This document shows, piece by piece, positions 52,665-61,210 of a DNA stretch of 64,000 nucleotides. Positions within the stretch are counted from its first letter, which is position 1. Each line of letters begins with the position of its first letter. The position numbers and the translations under genes were made by a program. This DNA is from Neobacillus sp. PS2-9 (GTDB lineage Bacteria > Bacillota > Bacilli > Bacillales > Cytobacillaceae): assembly GCF_030915525.1 (NCBI RefSeq), contig NZ_CP133269.1, positions 2,949,001 to 3,013,000 on the forward strand, read 5' to 3'. Below the pieces are notes generated by a model that saw only the letters and a list, made by a program, of their open reading frames with translations, was not told where the DNA came from and did no database searches.

Positions 52665-53399
52665 TTATTTGCTTTTTTGTAAAATTGTTTCTAAAAATGT
52701 AATATCGAATTTACCTTTATCAATCAGAAGATGCTTTTCTTGTTCCTCATCTGCCTTCTTAATTTCAGAAATTTCTCTATGGAGTTGTTCCATTTTCCGG
52801 TCCAATTGCGTTGCCATAATGGCTGCATCTTTTAGTTCCGTGATCATGTGTTTTGGAATTTCTTTATTGTATTTATAATACATTTTGTGTTCTAGACTTG
52901 CCCAAAAATCCATGGCAATGGTACGAATTTGGACTTCAACATACGTGAACTCCTCACGATCTGACATGAAGATCGGAATTTCTAGTATGAGATGAAGACT
53001 TTGGTAACCATTCGGTTTAGGATTTTTAATATAGTCCTTTGTTTCAACCACCCGGATATCCTTTTGGTTTGCAATCATTGTATATAATTCATAAATGTCG
53101 GAACTAAACGAACAAGTAATACGGATCCCAGCGATATCTTTTACATTTTCTTTAATAGATTGAAGGGTAAAGTCAAGACCCTTTCGATACACTTTTTTCA
53201 ATATACTTTCAGGTGACTTCAATCGTGATTTCACATGTTCTATTGGATTATAATCATGAATATAATTAAACTCATCTTTTAAGATATTAATTTTTGTATT
53301 CATTTCATCTAAGGCAAACTTAAATGCCATCATGAATCGAGTTAATTCAACCTTTATTGCCTTCAATTCTTTTAAATCAATACCTTGTCCAATTGCCAA
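52665..53399 (-). CDS. Small alarmone synthetase (RelA/SpoT synthetase domain only)
   Basis: A 244-residue single-domain (p)ppGpp synthetase. VKSRLKSPESILKKVYRKG, IAGIRITCSFSSDIYEL, PNGYQSLHLILEIPI and VEVQIRTIAMDFWASLEHKMYYK are the synthetase motifs, with the catalytic Glu in VEVQIRT. Hydrolase, TGS and ACT domains are absent, as in RelP/RelQ proteins. It makes (p)ppGpp from GTP/GDP and ATP in stress. I cannot decide between the RelP and RelQ subgroups from sequence alone. Confidence 0.92.
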   Translation of the reverse strand: MAIGQGIDLKELKAIKVELTRFMMAFKFALDEMNTKINILKDEFNYIHDYNPIEHVKSRLKSPESILKKVYRKGLDFTLQSIKENVKDIAGIRITCSFSSDIYELYTMIANQKDIRVVETKDYIKNPKPNGYQSLHLILEIPIFMSDREEFTYVEVQIRTIAMDFWASLEHKMYYKYNKEIPKHMITELKDAAIMATQLDRKMEQLHREISEIKKADEEQEKHLLIDKGKFDITFLETILQKSK

Positions 53400-53435
53400 A
53401 CGATAACTTCCTCTCTGAAGATGAATTAATCAGTA

Positions 53436-54086
53436 TTATTCCATCGTATGATTGGTTCCCAACCGTTCCAAAGTCTCAGGGGGAAAAATCATCCTACAGA
53501 TGACCTTAGCTATATTTGGATAATTTGCCTTTTTCCCTGTTTGACGCTCTTTTTCGTATCCATTCTCCACTAGTACCATGATGGCCCAAGAGACTGTTTC
53601 CAGGTCCAAGTCCTTCCATGTTAATCCTTTTTCTTGAGCTTGATTTAATCCTAAATGAATTCTGTTAAGGACCTTCCTCTTTGCCGTCACTATCACCTCA
53701 GAAAGCTCTAAGTCTTTAAGTAGCAGTTCAGGCAAGACCCGGTTGAGCCCTAATTCACTTAACCGCTTATAATGCGCCTCCAGAGTTGTCGCTAATACCT
53801 CTTCTGGATTGCAAGAAGCCAAGCTCGGTTCAGGCGGGAGAATCCTATCTAATTTATCTTCTAACAATGATAACAGCAGCTGTCGTTTATCTGAAAAATA
53901 ACGATAAAAAGTCCCGGTGGCTACTCCTGCATGGGCGGCAATTTCTTTTGCCGTAGTTTGTTCGTACCCTTTTGAAATGAACAATGCATGTCCACTTTCA
54001 AGCAACGCATTTCTCTTTTGCTGGGCACGTTCCTGCTTTGGAATAAATGGGAACTCACCAACTTGAATGTCTTCATGCTCAGACAT
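53436..54086 (-). CDS. TetR-family transcriptional regulator
   Basis: A 216-residue repressor with the TetR helix-turn-helix at about 25-65 (GHALFISKGYEQTTAKEIAAHAGVATGTFYRYFSDKRQLL) and a helical ligand domain. Two palindromes, TGAACCATAGTTCA and TGAACTAAGGTTCA, lie in the region upstream and probably are its operators. A third very similar site lies ahead of the metallophosphoesterase at 50614. The ligand is unknown; membrane or lipid stress would fit the target. Confidence 0.92.
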   Translation of the reverse strand: MSEHEDIQVGEFPFIPKQERAQQKRNALLESGHALFISKGYEQTTAKEIAAHAGVATGTFYRYFSDKRQLLLSLLEDKLDRILPPEPSLASCNPEEVLATTLEAHYKRLSELGLNRVLPELLLKDLELSEVIVTAKRKVLNRIHLGLNQAQEKGLTWKDLDLETVSWAIMVLVENGYEKERQTGKKANYPNIAKVICRMIFPPETLERLGTNHTME

Positions 54087-54125
54087 TTTATCACCTCATG
54101 AATATCATACCACTTTTTTAAAATT

Positions 54126-54190
54126 TGAACCATAGTTCATGTTTTTGTTGACAGGTTTTCACTAGCATGCAATACTTGAACTAAGGTTCA
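54126..54190 (+). promoter_or_regulatory. Divergent promoter region with two TetR-type operators
   Basis: TGAACCATAGTTCA (54126-54139) is close to the TetR start; a plus-strand promoter TTGACA, 17 bp, AATACT (54148-54176) is followed directly by TGAACTAAGGTTCA (54177-54190). The block from TTGACA to the second operator closely matches 50585-50627. The first site suits autoregulation of the TetR gene and the second suits control of the plus-strand transcript. Confidence 0.75.
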
Positions 54191-54389
54191 TGTTATAACT
54201 TTTTCATTGTTTCACACCCCTTTTATAATGAAAAGGATTGTAACATAACCTACTCCTTTGCATTTTTTTTAAAAATAATTTTCTAAAGCAGGAGTTCTTC
54301 ATTTTTTTTCGAATTATTTATAGTATCTTTATCACGATTTATCGTTTTTTTTCATATATTTTACCAACTATCGGAAGGTGTTGATTAAT

Positions 54390-54551
54390 TTGGCCAATCA
54401 ATCTGAATCAAAAAAAATCTCTGTTAATTCAACAATCTCTTTAAAGGGGATTGTAAAAGCCATTTTCAACGATACCGTACATGTCCAAATTGGCGGGAAG
54501 ATTATTCCGATCCCTGCCTCAGATTTCCTAGTGGAGAAACCATCCAAGTAA
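54390..54551 (+). CDS. Small unannotated protein, 53 residues
   Basis: The frame begins with TTG at 54390 (MANQSESKKISVNST) and ends VEKPSK. GGAAGGTG lies 7 to 10 nt upstream. The body has the pattern of a small beta barrel: SLKGIVKAIFNDTVHVQIGGKI with alternating hydrophobic residues. It is followed by a strong terminator and lies downstream of the plus-strand promoter with a TetR-type operator at 54148-54190. Not recognised as a known family. Confidence 0.65.
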   Translation: MANQSESKKISVNSTISLKGIVKAIFNDTVHVQIGGKIIPIPASDFLVEKPSK

Positions 54552-54588
54552 TTGTTACGATTTTTTCAACTTTTCATTTTACACACAG

Positions 54589-54630
54589 AAAAGCGATGCC
54601 TCTTTCATAAGAGAGCATCGCTTTTTTTTA
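54589..54630. terminator. Bidirectional terminator
   Basis: AAAAGCGATGC pairs with GCATCGCTTTTT, extended by CTCTT/AAGAG. T-runs follow on the plus strand. It separates the small ORF and the convergent tag gene. Confidence 0.88.
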
Positions 54631-55203
54631 GGATTTTGTAACCGGAACGGCTTTTTGGTAGCAATCACATGTAATTATATGGTCGTTAACCATTCCTGTT
54701 GCTTGCATGAACGCATAACAAATAGTCGATCCCACAAATTTAAATCCGCGTTTCTTTAAGTCCTTACTTAACTTATCGCTGATTTCGGTTGTTGCGGGGA
54801 CCTCAGATAAATCTTTGAAATGATTTTGAATCGGTTTCCCATTGACAAAGGACCAAATATATTCCCGGAAGGAGCCGAACTCCTCTTTTACCTTCAAATA
54901 TGCCCGCGCATTGGTTATAACAGCATTAATTTTTAGCTTGTTGCGAACAATTCCTTCATTATGTAAAAGCTCTTCGATTTTCTTATCATCGTAACGGATA
55001 ACTTTTTCTGCATCAAATTGATCAAATGCTTTTCGATAATTCTCCCGTTTCTTTAAAATCGTATACCAACTAAGCCCTGCTTGAGCTCCTTCGAGATTTA
55101 AGTATTCAAACAATAATTGGTCATCATAAACCGGAACACCCCATTCATGGTCATGATAGTCAATATATAACGGATCCTGATTCACCCAACCGCACCTATT
55201 CAT
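54628..55203 (-). CDS. tag: DNA-3-methyladenine glycosylase I
   Basis: A 191-residue base-excision repair enzyme of the Tag family, removing 3-methyladenine from DNA. The signature N terminus RCGWVNQDPLYIDYHDHEWGVP and the later LEGAQAGLSWYTILKKRENYR are unmistakable; ICYAFMQATGMVNDHIITC carries the C-terminal zinc ligands (Cys, His, Cys). It is a single gene. Confidence 0.96.
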   Translation of the reverse strand: MNRCGWVNQDPLYIDYHDHEWGVPVYDDQLLFEYLNLEGAQAGLSWYTILKKRENYRKAFDQFDAEKVIRYDDKKIEELLHNEGIVRNKLKINAVITNARAYLKVKEEFGSFREYIWSFVNGKPIQNHFKDLSEVPATTEISDKLSKDLKKRGFKFVGSTICYAFMQATGMVNDHIITCDCYQKAVPVTKS

Positions 55204-55232
55204 TATTACCCCTCCCTTTTTTATTTTGGCTC

Positions 55233-55413
55233 TTTTTAAATTGTCTGTTGATTTCCGTTCCAGGCGCTTCGCTTTCCGCGGGGCGTTCCGGGAGCCTCCT
55301 CGTCGCTCACTCCTGCGGGGTCTCCCGTGACCGCTACTCCCGCAGGAGTCTTCGCGCCTTCCACTCCAATCAACAGGTGTGTAAAATCAACATAATGCTT
55401 TAACATAGCCTTT
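55233..55413 (-). repeat. Large palindromic intergenic repeat, copy 2
   Basis: Minus-strand copy of the element at 5872-6050. Shared parts include AAAGGCTATGTTAAAG, CTGTTGATTGGAG, GAAGACTCC, GGGAGACCCCGCAGG, CGAGGAGGCTC, GGAAAGCGAAG and GGAAATCAACAG. It lies between tag and the PhoX-like gene. Differences are mostly substitutions, many of which keep stems paired (TGCGGGAGT for CGTGGGAGT). Confidence 0.85.
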
Positions 55414-55467
55414 ATTTTAGTATATCAGAAACCATCACCAAGAACAAATGTTCTGTTTCGTGCATAA

Positions 55468-55504
55468 AAAAAAGTGGAATCCATATATTCGATTCCACCT
55501 TTTT
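55468..55504 (-). terminator. Terminator of the PhoX-like gene
   Basis: GTGGAATC pairs with GATTCCAC, flanked by A and T runs. It lies just after the stop codon. Confidence 0.85.
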
Positions 55505-55511
55505 ATTGCAC

Positions 55512-57815
55512 TTATCGTACCCATTCACCATGTTGGTTCACTTTGTAACCGTTAATAGTAGTATTAACAGCCATACTGCCATCTGTATTTAGATAGTACC
55601 ATTTGTTTGCTGATTTAACCCAGCCTGTTTTCATTTCACCAGATTCTTCAAGATAGTACCACTTGTTTCCTGTCTTAACCCAGCCCGTTTTCATTTCACC
55701 GGATTCTGTAAGGTAGTACCACTTGTTCCCTGTTTTTACCCAACCAGTTTTCATTTCACCGGATTGTGCGAGGTAATACCACTTGTTCCCTGTCTTTACC
55801 CAACCAGTCTTCATTTCACCAGCTGCTTCGAGGTAGTACCATTTTGCACGATCTTTTACCCAACCCGTTTGTAGATCACCATTTTCATTGTGGAAATACC
55901 ATTTTCCATCCTTTAAATTCCAGCCAACATGTTTCCCGTTTAACTGTGGTAAACCAGCAATATAGCCTACTCCACCTTTTTTGTCGATTCCAATTCCTGC
56001 TTCAATTGCCTGCTCTAGCTCTTCCTTATTCACAGCTGTACCTTGGAAGTTCTCGAGCTCATCACCTGGGTGCTGATAGTTGCTCAATACATAGGAGAAG
56101 CCATTGAAGTTATCAAGGACACGTAATCCTGTGGCTTCTGCTCCCACTGGAACAGATAACACACGAGATAGCTCCTTTGTATCCACATTATAAGCCCATA
56201 CAAAGTTGTTCGTATGCTCCCCGCCATCTTCACCGATAAATAATGTTCTCATTTTTTCAGAATAGCTCAGGTTATCAGGCTTGGAAATTTTGTCAGGATT
56301 CGCTTTATTTCCGTATGCATCTGGTGCAGCTAAGTCTTCCCCTACAACCAGTGCTTTCATATCAGAAGCCGCGTATTCACTGTTGATTTCGTTACCATCC
56401 TTGTCTTTTAAACCACCAGTTAAATTAAGTTCATATGTTCCACCTGCATTGATTTTATTTAAATGAACATCATCTACAGGATCCACATGGGTTGTATCTT
56501 CCAGCATAGCTTTACCAATTTCAGAGATTGCCATATATACTTTTTTATCTTTTGCGTTAACTGTGATACCTTCCATTTTACGGAACTCTGCCGTCGCACC
56601 CTTTAAAGCTGCGTATCTACGAGATTCTAAGAACGCTGCTGCTTTTTCCATGCCAGGCTTTAATTTGATGTATTCCGTTTTTCCACCGCTTGAATCTGTT
56701 TTGATTGCTGTAAACCCTTCAGTTGGCTCACTTGCTGTTTCAAAGATGTCACTGAACTTTGTTCCCTTGTCGATAATCGCTCTAACTTCGTCATCTGTTG
56801 CATGTCCTAGCTTCACCCACTCAAGGTCACCAGATCCACCATTTTCTGCACTTGTTTGAACGAATTTGGCTGCATATAGAGTTCCGGCAGATAAGTCTTT
56901 TTCTTTATCGGCCACATACATAAACGTTACGGTATAGTTTCCATCATCACCGAAGAATGCTGTCTTATTATCAGGCATCACTGTCATTATTTCATGTGAA
57001 AAACGACCGGCACTATAGTGTTTAACGACACTAGTATCACCATTCGGTTTGACAGTTACTTCTGGAATAAAACCATAATTATAAGGATTTGCTTTTGATT
57101 CATCCCCAAAGTAAAGCTTTGCAAAACCTTTAACATTCGTAGAATCTTTATCTGTTCCGGTTTCTGCCTCGAATTGAAGAGCATTTGGTTCATATTCCTC
57201 TGATCCTAAATGAGTTCCCCAAGGTGAGGTTGAGCCATTACATGGAATCCATAAGCCATTTACGCTTGAGAAATCAATCTTTTTAGCATCCTTAACAGAT
57301 AATTCTCCAGTCCTTTTATCTTGGTTTAGGTGTGTTAGTGTCATGGATGCAGGAACCACACCATACGCTGATTTACCAGCGTTATCTATTGAATCATATT
57401 CAAAATGAGATACCATAAATAGATTCCCGCCTACATTCATTAAGCTATTCGAGTCTGGCGCATCTGAAATATAATAGGATTCCTGACCAGGGACACTCTT
57501 GTCTACGATTGGATTTCCATTCACATCAATAGGTGTTCCCGCAGGAATTTTTTCACCGTTGTTTGTTACAATCTTTTCATCTGAAAGGAATAATTGTTTA
57601 TAGGTAAGAGGGAAATTTTTTGTTTTTCCGTCGCTGTAGGTTACGTCCATTGAAGCACTAGTATATGTTTTCACCATATCTTCAATGGAAGCTGGTGCCT
57701 TCATTGAATTGAATTTAAATGAATCAATGGAAATATCTTTACCTGCAGCCGCCGCAGGTGTTACTGCTGGTATCATTAATCCTAGAGCTAGTGCAACTGT
57801 TAATCTCTTTTTCAT
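55512..57815 (-). CDS. PhoX-like (DUF839) phosphatase with C-terminal wall-binding repeats
   Basis: A 767-residue secreted protein. It has a signal peptide (KKRLTVALALGLMIPAVTPAAAA), a beta-propeller-type PhoX domain of about 570 residues (WGTHLGSEEYEPNALQFE, GRFSHEIMTVMPDNKTAFFGDDGN, FIGEDGGEHTNNFVWAYN), and six C-terminal repeats of about 20 residues of the GWVKTGNKWYYL type, which in other Gram-positives bind wall teichoic acid or choline. PhoX enzymes release phosphate from organic esters using Ca and Fe. A wall-tethered phosphatase is therefore likely. No Pho box was identified upstream. Confidence 0.9.
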   Translation of the reverse strand: MKKRLTVALALGLMIPAVTPAAAAGKDISIDSFKFNSMKAPASIEDMVKTYTSASMDVTYSDGKTKNFPLTYKQLFLSDEKIVTNNGEKIPAGTPIDVNGNPIVDKSVPGQESYYISDAPDSNSLMNVGGNLFMVSHFEYDSIDNAGKSAYGVVPASMTLTHLNQDKRTGELSVKDAKKIDFSSVNGLWIPCNGSTSPWGTHLGSEEYEPNALQFEAETGTDKDSTNVKGFAKLYFGDESKANPYNYGFIPEVTVKPNGDTSVVKHYSAGRFSHEIMTVMPDNKTAFFGDDGNYTVTFMYVADKEKDLSAGTLYAAKFVQTSAENGGSGDLEWVKLGHATDDEVRAIIDKGTKFSDIFETASEPTEGFTAIKTDSSGGKTEYIKLKPGMEKAAAFLESRRYAALKGATAEFRKMEGITVNAKDKKVYMAISEIGKAMLEDTTHVDPVDDVHLNKINAGGTYELNLTGGLKDKDGNEINSEYAASDMKALVVGEDLAAPDAYGNKANPDKISKPDNLSYSEKMRTLFIGEDGGEHTNNFVWAYNVDTKELSRVLSVPVGAEATGLRVLDNFNGFSYVLSNYQHPGDELENFQGTAVNKEELEQAIEAGIGIDKKGGVGYIAGLPQLNGKHVGWNLKDGKWYFHNENGDLQTGWVKDRAKWYYLEAAGEMKTGWVKTGNKWYYLAQSGEMKTGWVKTGNKWYYLTESGEMKTGWVKTGNKWYYLEESGEMKTGWVKSANKWYYLNTDGSMAVNTTINGYKVNQHGEWVR
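55545..55880 (-). repeat. 60-bp tandem repeats encoding wall-binding modules
   Basis: The 3' end of the PhoX-like gene consists of about six units of 60 bp coding for GWVKTGNKWYYLxESGEMKT-like modules. The middle four are very similar at DNA level, so recent duplication and length variation are likely. Confidence 0.85.
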
Positions 57816-58043
57816 AATTTTTACCCTCCAAGTGTGTTAATTACTACTACTCTATTAAAACGCAACACTATTAAGGGGAGATTAAACGAATGTTGAGATA
57901 TCATTAATTAATGTAAATTCACCTTAACAAAAGCAGCGTCGCGTCTTATTAGGTAATTATTTTCCTACAATTGTTATGAGTTTTTTTCCTAGACTTATAG
58001 TAAGATGATGAAGGAAATATAGTTTAGAAAGGATTCATCAAAA

Positions 58044-58865
58044 ATGACATATAAAATGATTGTACTAGATTTAGATGATACATTATTGCAGGACGACCAC
58101 ACGATTTCTCCTCGTACTAAGCAATCGTTAATGGATGCTCAGGAAGCGGGCGTTAAGGTTGTATTAGCGTCTGGTCGCCCTACTTCTGCGATGCTTGATA
58201 TTGCTGAAGAATTACGCTTAAAGGACTATGGTAGTTTTATTCTCTCTTTTAATGGTGCAAAAATTACAAACTGCCAAACCGGTGAAGAGCTGTTTAGTAG
58301 CACCTTATCACCTGAAGTGGTTCACAACTTATATGAAGTAAGTCGTAGTGAAGATGTTTGGATTCACACCTATGTAGGCGACTATATTGTGACAGAAGCG
58401 GGTAATCAATATACAGATGTGGAAGCTACTATTACCGGCCTAGAAGTTTTTGAAGTGGACAGCTTTGTGGATTCAGTAAATGAACCAGTGGTTAAAGTGT
58501 TAATGCTTGAGGAGCCAGAAAAGCTTGCTATTGTTGAAAAAAAGCTACAAGAGCAGTTTGCTGGTGAGCTTAGTGTGATGCGTTCGAAGCCGTTCTTTTT
58601 AGAGTTTACGGAAGATGGTGTAACGAAAGGGACAAGTCTTAACCATTTGATTGGGCAGCTTGGCATTACTCGTGAAGAAGTAATTGCGATCGGTGACAGC
58701 TACAATGACCTGGCGATGATTGAGTTTGCAGGACTAGGCGTGGCCATGGGCAACGCACCTGATGATATCAAGGAAAAAGCCGACTATGTGACTGATACGA
58801 ATATGAATGATGGCGTAGCGAAGGTTGTTGAGAAGTTTGTGCTGAATGGTGCTGTGCTGGTTTAA
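58044..58865 (+). CDS. Cof-type HAD-superfamily phosphatase
   Basis: A 273-residue HAD phosphatase with a type IIB cap. Motif I is VLDLDDTLLQDD, motif II SGRPTSA, motif III a Lys in the GTSLNHL region, and motif IV IGDSYNDLAMIEFAG. These enzymes act on sugar phosphates, FMN or similar small phosphates; the substrate cannot be told. AGAAAGG precedes the ATG. Confidence 0.93.
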   Translation: MTYKMIVLDLDDTLLQDDHTISPRTKQSLMDAQEAGVKVVLASGRPTSAMLDIAEELRLKDYGSFILSFNGAKITNCQTGEELFSSTLSPEVVHNLYEVSRSEDVWIHTYVGDYIVTEAGNQYTDVEATITGLEVFEVDSFVDSVNEPVVKVLMLEEPEKLAIVEKKLQEQFAGELSVMRSKPFFLEFTEDGVTKGTSLNHLIGQLGITREEVIAIGDSYNDLAMIEFAGLGVAMGNAPDDIKEKADYVTDTNMNDGVAKVVEKFVLNGAVLV

Positions 58866-58924
58866 TCGTTATATGGTGGTATGTTGGGCAGTTTATTATG
58901 AGAAGTGGTATTTTTTTACAACAA

Positions 58925-59215
58925 TTGTAGAATAACTCGTAAATTTGTAGAATTTCTTGAACTTTATGTAGAATTATTACTAATCTGTGTAGAATTCTCT
59001 TGAATTTGTGTAGAATTAATTCTAATTTGTGTAGAATTCCTTTGATTTTGTGTAGAATTCCAAAATTCACTTTATATAGAAATCTAAAATTTTGTAGATA
59101 TCCTTGATTTTTGTGTAGATATATCCCAAATATGTGTAGATATCTATTAATTTTGTGTAGATATATCTCTAATTTGTGTAGATATCCATCATTTTTGTGT
59201 AGATATATACAAAAT
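58925..59215. repeat. 21-bp tandem array, about fourteen units
   Basis: The core TTTGTGTAGA recurs every 21 bp; GTGTAG or its variant begins at 58945, 58966, 58987, 59008, 59029, 59050, then less clear, 59092, 59113, 59134, 59155, 59176 and 59197. Units in the left half end in ATTC and those in the right half in TATAT. Because 21 is divisible by three, a minus-strand frame with an ILHK-type heptad stays open over it; I do not regard it as a gene. The array lies between the HAD gene and the coiled-coil gene. Confidence 0.9.
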
Positions 59216-59379
59216 TCATAAAGAATCACCCATCTAACAGTTCAAAATCATAAAAAACGCTCAACTTCCTCAAAAAGTTGGGCGTTTTTTACTAAATATA
59301 GTCTAGCCCAAGTATGTCCCCTCTTCCTCGCCCCAAGCATAAGCTATTACAAGCAAAATTAAAAAAGGCGGAGAGAGGT

Positions 59380-60171
59380 ATGGGACTATTCATCAATAAA
59401 AATGAGCATCCGGATGTTTTTAAAACGAACCACCAGCTTAAAGAACCCAATCAAGTTTATTCACGGCGGGATTTCCTGACCGACCTAATGAATGAACAGG
59501 AAAAAGCGAACAAATCACTTAAACAGGCTCTAAACAACCTCCATGTTCGTACCATTCATCAAGAGGAAGCACAAGATATACAATGGAAAAAGGTCGACGA
59601 CCAGCTTAATGATTTGAAAAACAGCAACCTGCAGCAAAAGGACATGGAAGACCAAATGATGAAGAGCTTGCAGGCCATTCATGAGAAAAACGCGCAGCTA
59701 GAAGTCATTTTAGAAAAGGAATCCGTGTCGAGATCATCTTTAACTGATCAAGTCAGTCAGTTAAACAAAAGCTATCAGGAAATTGCCAGCAGGCTGGAAC
59801 GAAGTGAAGAAACTAACCAGCAGCTTGCATTAAAGATGCAGGAACAACTGGAATTACAAAAAGAAACAGCAGAAAAAATCACGAAGCAAGAGGAGTTTCA
59901 TGGTGGCGTCTTGGAGCGGCTTGACACTCAAGAAGCACTGTTAGACAAAATTGCGCGTCAAGTGAACCATATCCGTTCCATCCTATTTGAACGGACCAAT
60001 TACCTGGCAGAAAAAATCGATGACGGCTATAAACTCACTTCTTCCTATGTTTACAAATTAATGACTGGCTCAGACCAACCGTTAACGTTTTTCTTATTGA
60101 ATCATAAGAAGGATGAAAAACACGAGGAACTTGAATCAGCAAGTCAAAAAGAAGGTTCACCGCTAGACTAA
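59380..60171 (+). CDS. Hypothetical coiled-coil protein
   Basis: A 263-residue protein, cytoplasmic and mostly alpha-helical, with a long coiled coil from about residue 45 to 205 and a short globular end (RTNYLAEKIDDGYKLTSSYVYKLMTG). It starts MGLFINKNEHPDVF. The frame is open back to 59314, but AAGGCGGAGAG lies just ahead of the ATG at 59380, so I prefer that. Similar proteins occur in other Bacillus, as I recall, without known function. Confidence 0.75.
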   Translation: MGLFINKNEHPDVFKTNHQLKEPNQVYSRRDFLTDLMNEQEKANKSLKQALNNLHVRTIHQEEAQDIQWKKVDDQLNDLKNSNLQQKDMEDQMMKSLQAIHEKNAQLEVILEKESVSRSSLTDQVSQLNKSYQEIASRLERSEETNQQLALKMQEQLELQKETAEKITKQEEFHGGVLERLDTQEALLDKIARQVNHIRSILFERTNYLAEKIDDGYKLTSSYVYKLMTGSDQPLTFFLLNHKKDEKHEELESASQKEGSPLD

Positions 60172-60195
60172 GCAGCGGTGAACCTTCTTTTTTAA
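60147..60195. terminator. Bidirectional terminator
   Basis: AAGAAGGTTCACCGCT pairs over 16 bp with AGCGGTGAACCTTCTT, followed by TTTT. The upstream arm lies inside the end of the coiled-coil gene. It also ends the convergent CPBP gene. Confidence 0.9.
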
Positions 60196-60198
60196 TCA

Positions 60199-61038
60199 TC
60201 AAACTGACGGCCCGATGTTGCCAGCTTGCCCTTGAGTCGTTTCCAACTGCTTAATCCGATACCTAAAGAAAATACAGGCTATAAGTAATACAATCAAGCC
60301 CATTACACCTTCACCGTTTTGGATAAAAAGATTCCCCTTCAGGATTCCAGTTTCATTTGTATAGATATTCCCTAATACATACGGGTTGAATAAGTTCCAA
60401 GACGCATGAAGCAGAATCACAGGAATGAGGCTTCTTGTCTTGAAAAAGATATAAGCAAAAGAGAACGAGATCGTAAATGCCGTACCCGCTTGAACGAGCG
60501 TTACTAAAGCTGGATTGGGTACATGCTGAACTTTTGCCAGTAAGTATACTACAGGCATGTGGAATGTAGCCCAAACCACCCCAGTAATAAACGTCGCTTT
60601 TATATTGCTATATTTTTCAGCTAAGGAAGGCAATAAATACCCCCTCCATCCTGCTTCCTCCCCAAATGCACTTAATAATGCTGGAATAAATGTGGAAATG
60701 ACAGTTACAAGTTTTTTCACATCACTAGATGATAAGTCCTTCAAATCACTAATTCCAAAAGACAAATTCATAACAGCAATTACTAGTACCATGACAATCG
60801 GATAAAACAACCCAAATAACCAAGAGGGCAGCTTAAGACCCTTAAAATTGAAAAACCTTACCTCTGAAGTCAATTTTAAAGCTGGTATCCTATTAAAAAT
60901 AATAGCAACAACTAACGGCGCAAACATTACTAGCGCGAAAGATTTTAATGCCTGCTCCTCGTTTTGAAAAAGTAAAAGAGTAAATCCCCAGCTTACAACC
61001 AATACACTTACACTATACAACAGTGATTTATTTTTCAT
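60199..61038 (-). CDS. CPBP-family intramembrane protease
   Basis: A 279-residue membrane protein with about eight segments. The active-site motifs are FGEEAGWRGYLLP (Glu127, Glu128, Arg132), VVWATFHMPV with a first His and ILLHASWNLF with a second, as in Rce1/Abi-type CAAX-protease homologues. Roles in bacteria include bacteriocin self-immunity and unknown processing; no bacteriocin gene is near. Confidence 0.9.
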   Translation of the reverse strand: MKNKSLLYSVSVLVVSWGFTLLLFQNEEQALKSFALVMFAPLVVAIIFNRIPALKLTSEVRFFNFKGLKLPSWLFGLFYPIVMVLVIAVMNLSFGISDLKDLSSSDVKKLVTVISTFIPALLSAFGEEAGWRGYLLPSLAEKYSNIKATFITGVVWATFHMPVVYLLAKVQHVPNPALVTLVQAGTAFTISFSFAYIFFKTRSLIPVILLHASWNLFNPYVLGNIYTNETGILKGNLFIQNGEGVMGLIVLLIACIFFRYRIKQLETTQGQAGNIGPSV

Positions 61039-61210
61039 TTTATTTCAATTTTCCCCCTTAACCATTCCTAAATTTATTATAGCTATAGTTTTTATGGAAG
61101 AAAAGGGAAATTACGACAATACAAATTTCATCTTTAAAAAATAATTTGGAAATAAAACACCAAAAAAACAGCCAAACTATATATGTTAATAAACCCAAAG
61201 GAGGCTGTCT

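Noticed and set aside
58768..59229. A 153-codon minus-strand frame made of ILHK/YLHK heptads
   Set aside because: It exists because the DNA below it is a 21-bp tandem array; it overlaps the end of the HAD gene, starts with a GTG without a good ribosome binding site, and has no non-repeat domain.
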